Source: Thermoplasmatota archaeon (GTDB lineage Archaea > Thermoplasmatota > Thermoplasmata > Thermoplasmatales > Thermoplasmataceae). Taken from it: a DNA stretch of 5,249 nucleotides. Shown here in pieces: positions 1 through 5,249 of this stretch. The number at the start of each line of letters is the position of its first letter. The stretch's first letter is position 1. The notes below the pieces were generated by a model. The model was not told the origin of the DNA. It did no database searches and saw nothing but the letters and a program-made list of their open reading frames with translations. The stretch is from contig JAMCUD010000010.1 in NCBI GenBank assembly GCA_023379355.1, positions 1 through 5,249 of the forward strand. Reading direction: 5' to 3'. The translations under genes were made by a program, and so were the position numbers.

Positions 1-19
1 AGACGGGGTAGTACTTAAC

Positions 20-450
20 CTATTTTCCTCGCACTTCTTTCCGATAATGCGATATGGCAACTCCAATGACAGTTTCCAGATAACTTTGACGTTTTCCGTG
101 CCCATATCTGCCGTTTCCCATGGTACTGGATTTGAAGGTCGCTTCCGATACTTATTTCTTCACAGTTAGAGGGATCACAGTCCCCTCGATCGTGTGAATA
201 GAATAGGATATCCCTGGAATTTTGGCGTTGATAGACATTACGAATTCATTGTGTTCTTGTACCCTCCATAGCATCTGCCAAAGGCGGGCGCATCCATGTA
301 TTCGCCACTGCTAACAAATGGGAGTAGCTTTGGACTTTGATCGTGCTTTATCATGTTTCCCAACTTCCCTAAGTATTAAGTGAGATCTTCACAACCTTTC
401 ATGTCCGCATCAAGTTCAAGCTGCGCATGATAAGACCGGCTTATCTCCAT
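20..450 (-). pseudogene. Decayed transposase remnant (C-terminal part, DDE type, probable)
   Basis: No intact reading frame exists here, but minus-strand fragments in order resemble the second half of an IS4/IS5-like DDE transposase. Fragment 450-376 (starting MEISRSYHAQLELDADMKG) ends in TAA. The same frame continues through 375-238 with KHDQSPKLLPFVS, reminiscent of the HDSK..-LV segment of these enzymes, then GGYKNTMNS and a second TAA. A different frame, open from 310 to a TAA at 152-154, gives NAKIPGISYSIHTIEGTVIPLTVKK, like the usual '..GI.PVIP.RK' segment (sequence split here: NAKIPGISYS then IHTIEGTVIPLTVKK). Continuing past that stop to 20, it gives YGHGKRQSYLETVIGV and HYRKEVRGK, resembling the conserved 'YG.RW.VETVFSVIKR..GE' block that carries the catalytic Glu (here at about 74-76). 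At least two stops and one frameshift break it, and the N-terminal half is absent. No terminal inverted repeats were found. The family resemblance is from memory of motifs, so the call is tentative. Confidence 0.42.
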
Positions 451-526
451 GAAATATTATAATAATGTGTCATATGAAATTACCCATAATAAGGTTCGAA
501 GAATCATTACAAGCGCTTAGTTACCA

Positions 527-534
527 TTATATAT
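527..534 (+). promoter_or_regulatory. TATA box of the transporter operon
   Basis: TTATATAT is centred about 27 nt upstream of the ATG at 558. That is the normal archaeal distance from TATA box to transcription start, so transcription would begin at or within a base or two of the start codon and give a leaderless mRNA. No convincing purine-rich BRE is visible just upstream (GTTACCA precedes it). The first gene has only a weak AAAAGG before its ATG, whereas both downstream genes have good Shine-Dalgarno sites, which fits a leaderless first cistron. Confidence 0.6.
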
Positions 535-538
535 TGTA

Positions 539-554
539 TTTTCTTATAAGAAAA
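539..554. promoter_or_regulatory. Perfect 16-bp palindrome, candidate operator
   Basis: TTTTCTTATAAGAAAA is a perfect inverted repeat with no spacer. It lies 4 bp downstream of the TATA box and ends 3 bp before the ATG at 558, so it covers the stretch where RNA polymerase must open and initiate. A dimeric repressor bound here would block initiation, a common arrangement for archaeal repressors. As a leaderless mRNA would not include most of it, a DNA-level role is more likely than an RNA hairpin. The symmetry is seen directly; the operator role is inferred from position. Confidence 0.5.
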
Positions 555-557
555 GGC

Positions 558-1535
558 ATGAATCCTTATCTAATCGCAAGGAAGATAGTTCAGGATGCAA
601 TTTTAGTAGTACTGATGGCAGTGGTCATCTTTGTTGTCTACAGACTAATGCCCGGCAATCCTGCACAGCTCTTATTGTTTGGTGCAAAAAAAGCCGGTCT
701 CTCTTCCAGTAAGCTCCAGGCTGTTGAGGCTCAACTTGGATTGGCTGGCGGCAAATGGAATTTCGCAAATTTCCTCATATATATGCGTGACATGTTCACA
801 TTCAATTTTGGCTTTGATTACTTTGAGGGTCTCTCGGTATGGGACATCATAAAACAGGCGCTGCCCTATACTCTCCTGTTATTCGGTACTGCTGCAGTCA
901 TATCTTTCCTTATTGGTATACCACTTGGGATTCTGACCACCTGGTTCAGGGGTACAAAGAAGGAAAGTGCTCTGGTCTCTACATCTAATATTCTAAATGC
1001 GATTCCTTTCTTTGTTCTAGCTATAGTTCTCATTATATATCTCACCGCAAAGTTTCCCATATTCCCTGTAAGGGCAGATTTTCCCATAGGATGGATATCT
1101 CAGCCTTTACACTGGGGCGGGGTCTTGTATTACATGTTCCTCCCAACTGCTGCTCTTGTAATTATAGAGGCCGCAGGACATCTTCTGACGACCAGGGCCG
1201 CCATGGTGGGAACGCTTGGAGAAGATTTCATAACAACGGCTCGGGCCAAAGGTGTGAGTGAGGGAAACATAATGTTCCATCATGCAGCCAGGAACGCGAT
1301 GATACCGATCAGTACAAGGATGGCCCTTGAGTTTGCACTTCTTATGAGTGGGGCAGTGATTGTGGAGATTATTTTTTCCTGGCCTGGGATGGGGCATCTG
1401 CTTTACCAGGCCACTCTGGAACTTGATTACCCGCTTGCTGAAGGCGCTCTCTTCGTGATATCACTGGTAACGATCATAACGTATTCATTCGTTGACTTTA
1501 TTCACGCATGGCTCGACCCAAGGATAAAACTGTAG
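558..1535 (+). CDS. DppB-like ABC transporter permease (peptide/nickel importer class)
   Basis: This is an inner permease subunit of a Dpp/Opp-type ABC importer, 325 aa from the chosen start, close to the family's usual 310-340. The N-terminus runs into membrane helix 1 (about residues 13-32), followed by the family hallmark YRLMPGNP (28-35). An external stretch follows up to about 95. The core helices lie at about 104-130, 143-163, 192-213, 255-283 and 295-318. The ATPase-coupling EAA loop is at about 222-250 (DFITTARAKG...RNAMIP), followed by the conserved FSWPGMG (283-289) and the typical C-terminus LDPRIKL. The ATG at 558 is preferred over an in-frame ATG at 465: the family N-terminus begins at this Met, the TATA box lies about 27 nt upstream, and the extra 31 residues would be encoded through the promoter and palindrome. 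It is followed 8 nt later by the DppC-like gene. Substrate cannot be told from sequence; peptides are the commonest for the class, but sugars and nickel are alternatives. Confidence 0.93.
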   Translation: MNPYLIARKIVQDAILVVLMAVVIFVVYRLMPGNPAQLLLFGAKKAGLSSSKLQAVEAQLGLAGGKWNFANFLIYMRDMFTFNFGFDYFEGLSVWDIIKQALPYTLLLFGTAAVISFLIGIPLGILTTWFRGTKKESALVSTSNILNAIPFFVLAIVLIIYLTAKFPIFPVRADFPIGWISQPLHWGGVLYYMFLPTAALVIIEAAGHLLTTRAAMVGTLGEDFITTARAKGVSEGNIMFHHAARNAMIPISTRMALEFALLMSGAVIVEIIFSWPGMGHLLYQATLELDYPLAEGALFVISLVTIITYSFVDFIHAWLDPRIKL

Positions 1536-1539
1536 GTGA
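1534..1539 (+). promoter_or_regulatory. Ribosome binding site deciding the DppC-like start
   Basis: AGGTGA matches the archaeal anti-Shine-Dalgarno (complement of ...TCACCTCC) and lies 4 nt before the ATG at 1544. It overlaps the TAG stop of the upstream permease (1533-1535), which suggests translational coupling. The alternative in-frame ATG at 1508 has no such site. Confidence 0.6.
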
Positions 1540-1543
1540 ATTG

Positions 1544-3799
1544 ATGGATTCAGATCGCAGAAGCAGAAAAGAACTGAGCGAACTTAGAAGAAAAAGAATG
1601 CAATTCAGGCTGTACCAGTTTAAGAAGCAGTGGAAGATATTCTACAGGTCAGGATATGGCAAGATTGGTTTCTACATAATAGTCATATTTGCCATAATAG
1701 CTCTTCTCTCACCTGTGCTGGAAATACATCATGATGCACTTTCCTATGTGGCACCATCAATAGATACTACAGAGGCTAAAATTCTGACCTCATCAAGTGT
1801 GGGTAAACCTGCCGCCATAGGTACCACAATTTCTCCTGTTGCAGCTTCTACCACAGACAGTCTCGGTTCAAATATGGTATACACTGTCACATCAAGCGGC
1901 GCAGTTTATGCTATTTCACTGGGTTCAGCAAGGTCAATTAAGGACAATGCCCGAGTGAATCTCTTTAACATAACAGTCGGTCAAGGGCAAAACGTCCTCG
2001 GAATTCGTGTATTCCCACTTGAGGGACAATCTACTTCAGGGATTGTACAGTTCAGCAATTATGTAATGGTAGCAACATCAGGTGGACAGATAACCCTAGC
2101 CCAACTTATCTGGAGTGGCGGTTCACCTGGAGTCGGAAGCCTTGTGGCATCAAACATTCAAAAGTATGATACCGGTCTTAATTTTCAAATGTTACCAGCG
2201 TCCAGTTCTTTTCCCGTAGATACTTCTGTGATTCCCAATATTCCATTTGAGGAGTTTTCAGGCATACCTGGAGATTACGGAACAATATTTGCAGTGGGGT
2301 TCAATGCTACCGGTACATATCTGGTAAAGTTGTCTGATGTTCCTTTAGCTCAGCTCTGGTCTCAAAGGATATCGAATACGAGCGCCGTTAACTCATTGGA
2401 GTTTGTGGGCTCCTATTACCAGAGCAAAATGGCAGAGATGCAATCAGTAATAATAACTTGGGGCAGTACAATTGAGGCGTTTAACGCTACAACGGGAAAT
2501 GTAAGATGGTCTCAGCATATGCCATATACTTTTACGGGTAAATACAGCATACCCTCAGCCTATCAGTCCACATTCAACTCATATAATTCAGTTTTTGAAG
2601 TCATGAATGGGAATGGATCGGAATACTATGTTTATGGCTTTTACCAGTCCAACGGTACCGATTTCCGGGTTTTCAGCAGTTCAAGTTCAATTTCTGCCAT
2701 ATCCTCATCACAGGGGGAAAGTGGACTTCCTTCATCAGTGCTTGTGATCAGCAATTTCAAAGGCTACTTATTGAGCGCTCCTCTCACTATAGCTGGAAAC
2801 GTTTCTCTGAGCAGTTCATATGGGAATTATGTGTCACCGCCTGTATTTATTCCAAGTCTTGGATCTTACATTATAAGTTCACAGAACGGGATTATCTATT
2901 CCCTTTCAGATTCTCTGGGGAAGAATCCATTTAACTGGGAATCTATTTACAAGGAAAAGAGCTTGGTAAACCTGTCAAAACCATCTCTTTTACTGGATGC
3001 CTCCAGCGGCGAGGAAGCCATAGCTTTTGCCGGGTCTAACGGGAACGTCGTAGTATACTCTGCTGCAGGAGTTACCATAAATCCGATGCCGCCTGAACTC
3101 CACACTCCGTCTGGTACAACACTTCTCCTCGGAACAAACACTGAGGGAAACGATGTATGGAGCCAGTTCATTGCAAGTTTTCCACCTGATTGGGTAGTAG
3201 GAATAAGTGTAGGTCTCATTGGCATTGCCATTGCATTGGTTCTAGGAATGATCATAGGCTATTACAGGGGTTTTGTGTCAGTGGCTCTTGACACGGTTAC
3301 TCTTGTGATATATCTCATCCCGGGCCTTGCCTTGCTCATTGCACTCACTTCTGTTTTAAGCCCTTCGTTTTTCAATATAATATGGATATTGAGTTTTCTC
3401 AGCTGGCCCTTCACAACATTTACAATACTGGGAATCATAAGGAGTATTAAGCAAAGAGCCTTTGTGGAGGCAGCCAAGGTTTCGGGCGCAGGAACCTTAC
3501 AGATACTTAGAAGACATATGCTGCCCAGGGATTCCCCGTTCCTGAGGTCACTCACTGCCCTAAATGTAAGCGGTGCGGTGGGCGGTATAGCAACTCTCCA
3601 GTTTCTAGGTGTCGCTCCGCTTACAATACTTACATGGGGTGCAATGTTGAATCCGCTTGAAAATAACTTCTATCTCGCAGCCTCTGCACCATGGTGGGTA
3701 ATTCCGCCAACCGTAGCGCTCACCCTCTTCATAATGGCATTCATATTCCTGTCCAGAGGCGTGGACGAGGTAGTCAACCCAAGAATCAGGAGAAGATAA
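1544..3799 (+). CDS. DppC-like ABC transporter permease with a large external beta-propeller-like insert
   Basis: This is the second permease of the importer, 751 aa from this start, against about 280-330 for ordinary DppC/OppC. A charged, Arg/Lys-rich cytoplasmic N-terminus (1-40) leads into helix 1 (about 41-60). About 450 extra residues follow (roughly 70-518) before the conserved external motif LGTNTEGNDV (529-538; usual form LGTD..GRDV). The standard core comes next: helices at about 550-573, 582-604, 609-633, 668-693 and 718-736, the EAA loop at about 638-661 (AFVEAAKVSGAG...LP) and a C-terminal NPRIRRR like the family's DPRLR. Both ends of the family are therefore intact and in frame, so this is an insertion and not a fusion at a terminus or a sequencing artefact. 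The insert has repeated strand-rich units (see separate entry), many sequons and no Cys. The ATG at 1544 is chosen for its Shine-Dalgarno site; starting at 1508 would add 12 residues and overlap the upstream gene. The ATPase gene follows after 1 nt. Confidence 0.92.
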   Translation: MDSDRRSRKELSELRRKRMQFRLYQFKKQWKIFYRSGYGKIGFYIIVIFAIIALLSPVLEIHHDALSYVAPSIDTTEAKILTSSSVGKPAAIGTTISPVAASTTDSLGSNMVYTVTSSGAVYAISLGSARSIKDNARVNLFNITVGQGQNVLGIRVFPLEGQSTSGIVQFSNYVMVATSGGQITLAQLIWSGGSPGVGSLVASNIQKYDTGLNFQMLPASSSFPVDTSVIPNIPFEEFSGIPGDYGTIFAVGFNATGTYLVKLSDVPLAQLWSQRISNTSAVNSLEFVGSYYQSKMAEMQSVIITWGSTIEAFNATTGNVRWSQHMPYTFTGKYSIPSAYQSTFNSYNSVFEVMNGNGSEYYVYGFYQSNGTDFRVFSSSSSISAISSSQGESGLPSSVLVISNFKGYLLSAPLTIAGNVSLSSSYGNYVSPPVFIPSLGSYIISSQNGIIYSLSDSLGKNPFNWESIYKEKSLVNLSKPSLLLDASSGEEAIAFAGSNGNVVVYSAAGVTINPMPPELHTPSGTTLLLGTNTEGNDVWSQFIASFPPDWVVGISVGLIGIAIALVLGMIIGYYRGFVSVALDTVTLVIYLIPGLALLIALTSVLSPSFFNIIWILSFLSWPFTTFTILGIIRSIKQRAFVEAAKVSGAGTLQILRRHMLPRDSPFLRSLTALNVSGAVGGIATLQFLGVAPLTILTWGAMLNPLENNFYLAASAPWWVIPPTVALTLFIMAFIFLSRGVDEVVNPRIRRR
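1750..3082 (+). other. Region encoding the external PQQ/WD40-like beta-propeller insert of the permease
   Basis: Within the DppC-like protein this stretch reads as several units of about 40-70 residues. Each has hydrophobic strands around Gly/Asn/Ser turns and a '[V/I]Y-[A/S]-[I/L]S' or 'I-A-F-ATTG-V-WS' pattern. Examples are GAVYAISLGS, YLVKLSDVPLAQLWSQ, IEAFNATTGNVRWSQ, GYLLSAPL, NGIIYSLSDSLGK and NGNVVVYSAAG. The fourth resembles the PQQ-type propeller repeat ('vyALdaaTGkvlW'). About six or seven such units can be picked out by eye, enough for one propeller. Lying between helix 1 and the LGT motif places it outside the cell. It has eight N-X-S/T sequons (Asn 142, 254, 278, 314, 357, 370, 419 and 476 in the 751-aa protein) and no Cys. 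The PQQ cofactor need not bind; many such propellers are binding or scaffold modules. The fold call is inference from pattern. Confidence 0.6.
3788..3792 (+). promoter_or_regulatory. Ribosome binding site of the ATPase gene
   Basis: AGGAG lies 8 nt upstream of the ATG at 3801, inside the last codons of the DppC-like gene. With only one base between that gene's TAA and this ATG, the two are translationally linked, and the site supports this ATG as the true start. Confidence 0.65.
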
Positions 3800-3800
3800 G

Positions 3801-5249
3801 ATGATTGAAATTCAAGAGAAGCAACATTTAGTGAAAACAAACAGCGTACTTAACGTAAATGACTTTTCAGTTACATTTGATACGTACGAGGGAAGACTAA
3901 AGGCACTGGAGGATGTCAACCTTGACCTCAGGAACGGGGAATCCCTGGGAATAATAGGGGAGAGCGGTTCGGGTAAGACGACCCTTGCTACTGCCATAAT
4001 GGGATTGATATCCGACAACGCAGAAATTGGCGGTAACATTGCGTTCAACGGAAACGTAATAGTGGACGCTGAACATTTTGGAAAGGCTTACAGAAAGCTG
4101 AAGAGAAAGGAAAGGAAAATACTTTCAGAAAAGCTAATTTCAATGAGGTGGAAGGATATTTCAATGGTATTTCAGGGTTCAATGAATGCATTCAATCCAG
4201 CATATACCATTGAGAAGCAGATAGGAGAGGTATTCAGGATCCACACAAACCTCAGTGAGAAGGAGATTGAGCAGAGATCAATAGAGGTTATACAGTCTGC
4301 CGGACTTAACAAATCAGCCCTTAAGGCGTTCCCGCATGAGCTCAGCGGAGGAATGAAACAGCGTGCGGTCATAGCTATGGCACTTGCCCTCTCCCCAAAA
4401 CTGGTCATTGCGGACGAGCCGACAACAGGTCTTGATGTCATAACACAGGCAAAGATCATATCGGAGTTGAAAAGACTCAGGGGAACAGCCATAAACTCCA
4501 TGATCGTTATTTCACATGACGTTGGGGTAGTCTCTCAGCTTGCAGACAGAGTTGTGGTCCTGTACTCAGGCAGGATAATGGAGATAGGTCCTACATGGGA
4601 CGTTTACAAGAGATCCCTTAATCCATATACCAGAGCGCTGCTCAATAGTTATCCCTCCATAGACAGCACCAAGTCTCACATAGACGGTATACCTGGAGCA
4701 TTGCCGGACCCACTCTCAGAAAGACCCGGCTGCTACTTTGCTCCCAGGTGCAAGTACGCCGACAGTCTCTGTAGCACCAAGGTACCGGAACTGAAGGAGG
4801 TTTTGCCAGGAAGGTACAGCAGGTGCCATTATTCAGAGAAATTTGTAGATGGGGATTTCGTGGAGGATGTGAAACCCCACTCGTCAGAGAAACTAGGGTA
4901 CGTGCCAAGGGATCCGATCGTACAGACTGACCAGCTTACGGAATACTTCAGCCTCAGGGCCAAGACATATGGCCAACTTTACGGAAAGGAAGAAGCCACA
5001 AAGATTGTCAGGGCTGTTGACCACATTGATCTAGAGATCAGGAGGGGAGAAATATTCGGAGTCGTGGGAGAAAGTGGTTCCGGAAAGACGACTCTGGGAC
5101 GTGTCATCCTAAAGCTTCTGGATCCAACGTCAGGGAAAGTCTATTTTTATGCGGTGAAGGGAGAGGACCACGCGAAAAGAATCTCACCCACTGATATATC
5201 TCAAACCGGTACAGGTTCAGGGGAATTCACGAAGATTGACGTATCCAGG
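3801..5249 (+). CDS. Fused DppD-DppF-type ABC transporter ATPase (3' end beyond the window)
   Basis: An uninterrupted frame of 483 codons reaches the right edge without a stop, so the protein is partial at its C-terminus. The first half is a complete DppD/OppD-like nucleotide-binding domain: Walker A GESGSGKTT (53-61), Q-loop VFQGSMNAFNP (Gln125), signature LSGGMKQR (181-188), Walker B LVIADEP (201-207, catalytic Glu206), D-loop TGLD (209-212) and switch His239. It is followed by the LNPYTRALL and IPGALPD segments of the oligopeptide-transporter C-terminal domain. Cys311, 317, 324 and 342 (C-X5-C-X6-C-X17-C) match the four-Cys motif of that domain, reported to hold an iron-sulfur cluster in a mycobacterial DppD. 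After a linker (about 348-370) a second, DppF-like domain begins: LTEYFSLRA (379-387), AVDHIDLEIRRGE, and a second Walker A GESGSGKTT (423-431). The rest lies off the window. One polypeptide thus supplies both ATP sites, as in bacterial GsiA and YejF. It energises the two permeases upstream from the cytoplasmic side. Confidence 0.93.
   Translation, partial: MIEIQEKQHLVKTNSVLNVNDFSVTFDTYEGRLKALEDVNLDLRNGESLGIIGESGSGKTTLATAIMGLISDNAEIGGNIAFNGNVIVDAEHFGKAYRKLKRKERKILSEKLISMRWKDISMVFQGSMNAFNPAYTIEKQIGEVFRIHTNLSEKEIEQRSIEVIQSAGLNKSALKAFPHELSGGMKQRAVIAMALALSPKLVIADEPTTGLDVITQAKIISELKRLRGTAINSMIVISHDVGVVSQLADRVVVLYSGRIMEIGPTWDVYKRSLNPYTRALLNSYPSIDSTKSHIDGIPGALPDPLSERPGCYFAPRCKYADSLCSTKVPELKEVLPGRYSRCHYSEKFVDGDFVEDVKPHSSEKLGYVPRDPIVQTDQLTEYFSLRAKTYGQLYGKEEATKIVRAVDHIDLEIRRGEIFGVVGESGSGKTTLGRVILKLLDPTSGKVYFYAVKGEDHAKRISPTDISQTGTGSGEFTKIDVSR

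Noticed and set aside
453..464. AT-rich ATATTATAATAA as a second TATA box
   Set aside because: It would place a transcription start near 485-490, where no sensible start codon or gene begins; it may just be the junction of the transposase remnant.
511..518. AAGCGCTT, an 8-bp palindrome 8 bp upstream of the TATA box
   Set aside because: It is too short to be distinguished from chance. It could be a second operator or activator site but nothing else supports it.
465..557. N-terminal extension of the DppB-like permease from the ATG at 465
   Set aside because: It has no ribosome-binding site, is not family-like, and would be encoded across the TATA box and the 16-bp palindrome. The ATG at 558 matches the usual family N-terminus.
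866..1397. Minus-strand open frames at 866-1087 and 1107-1397
   Set aside because: They lie wholly antisense to the conserved DppB-like coding sequence and show no recognisable domain or start signal.
1508..1543. Earlier ATG at 1508 as start of the DppC-like gene
   Set aside because: It has no Shine-Dalgarno site and overlaps the DppB end by 28 nt. The ATG at 1544 has AGGTGA at proper spacing. It remains possible, since the difference is only 12 residues.
2947..3555. Minus-strand open frames at 2947-3255 and 3262-3555
   Set aside because: They are antisense shadows of the conserved membrane core of the DppC-like gene with no protein-like motifs of their own.
3812..4908. Minus-strand open frames at 3812-4048, 4172-4501 and 4642-4908
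   Set aside because: The plus strand here is a continuous ABC ATPase with all family motifs; the antisense frames are by-products of its codon use.
3957..5093. Similar Walker A-coding stretches at 3957-3983 and 5067-5093 as a DNA repeat
   Set aside because: The match is at protein level in the two paralogous domains; codons differ, so this is homology of ABC halves and not a recent duplication.

Overview
The window looks like archaeal DNA, most probably from the Thermoplasmata (Thermoplasmatales-like acidophiles). The reasons are heavy use of AGG/AGA for Arg and ATA for Ile, a TATA box about 27 nt upstream of a probable leaderless start, strong AGGAG/AGGTGA ribosome-binding sites only at the internal genes of the operon, and a Ser/Thr/Asn-rich, Cys-free extracytoplasmic domain. 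The assignment is inference; species level cannot be read from the sequence.

Layout: (1) Positions 1-450 hold no intact gene. The minus strand carries what looks like the decayed C-terminal part of a DDE-type transposase, broken by in-frame stops and at least one frameshift. (2) Positions 451-557 are the control region of an operon. A TATA-like TTATATAT lies at 527-534, and a perfect 16-bp palindrome at 539-554 sits between it and the ATG at 558. (3) From 558 to the right edge there is one plus-strand operon of the Dpp/Opp (peptide/nickel/oligosaccharide) ABC importer class. It has a DppB-like permease (558-1535), a DppC-like permease (1544-3799) and an ATPase (3801 to beyond 5249). The genes are separated by 8 nt and 1 nt and are clearly co-transcribed.

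Two features make this transporter unusual. The DppC-like permease is more than twice the usual length because about 450 residues are inserted in the external loop between membrane helix 1 and the conserved LGT-D-G-DV motif. That insert reads as a chain of beta-propeller blade-like repeats (PQQ/WD40-like), with many N-glycosylation sequons. The ATPase is a fusion of a DppD-like half (full ABC motif set plus the four-Cys C-terminal cluster motif) to a DppF-like half, whose Walker A is inside the window and whose remainder runs off the end.

Together the two permeases would form the membrane channel and the fused ATPase would supply both nucleotide-binding domains. No substrate-binding protein gene is present in the window. 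The external propeller on the permease may therefore act as a docking or substrate-receiving platform; that role is a hypothesis.
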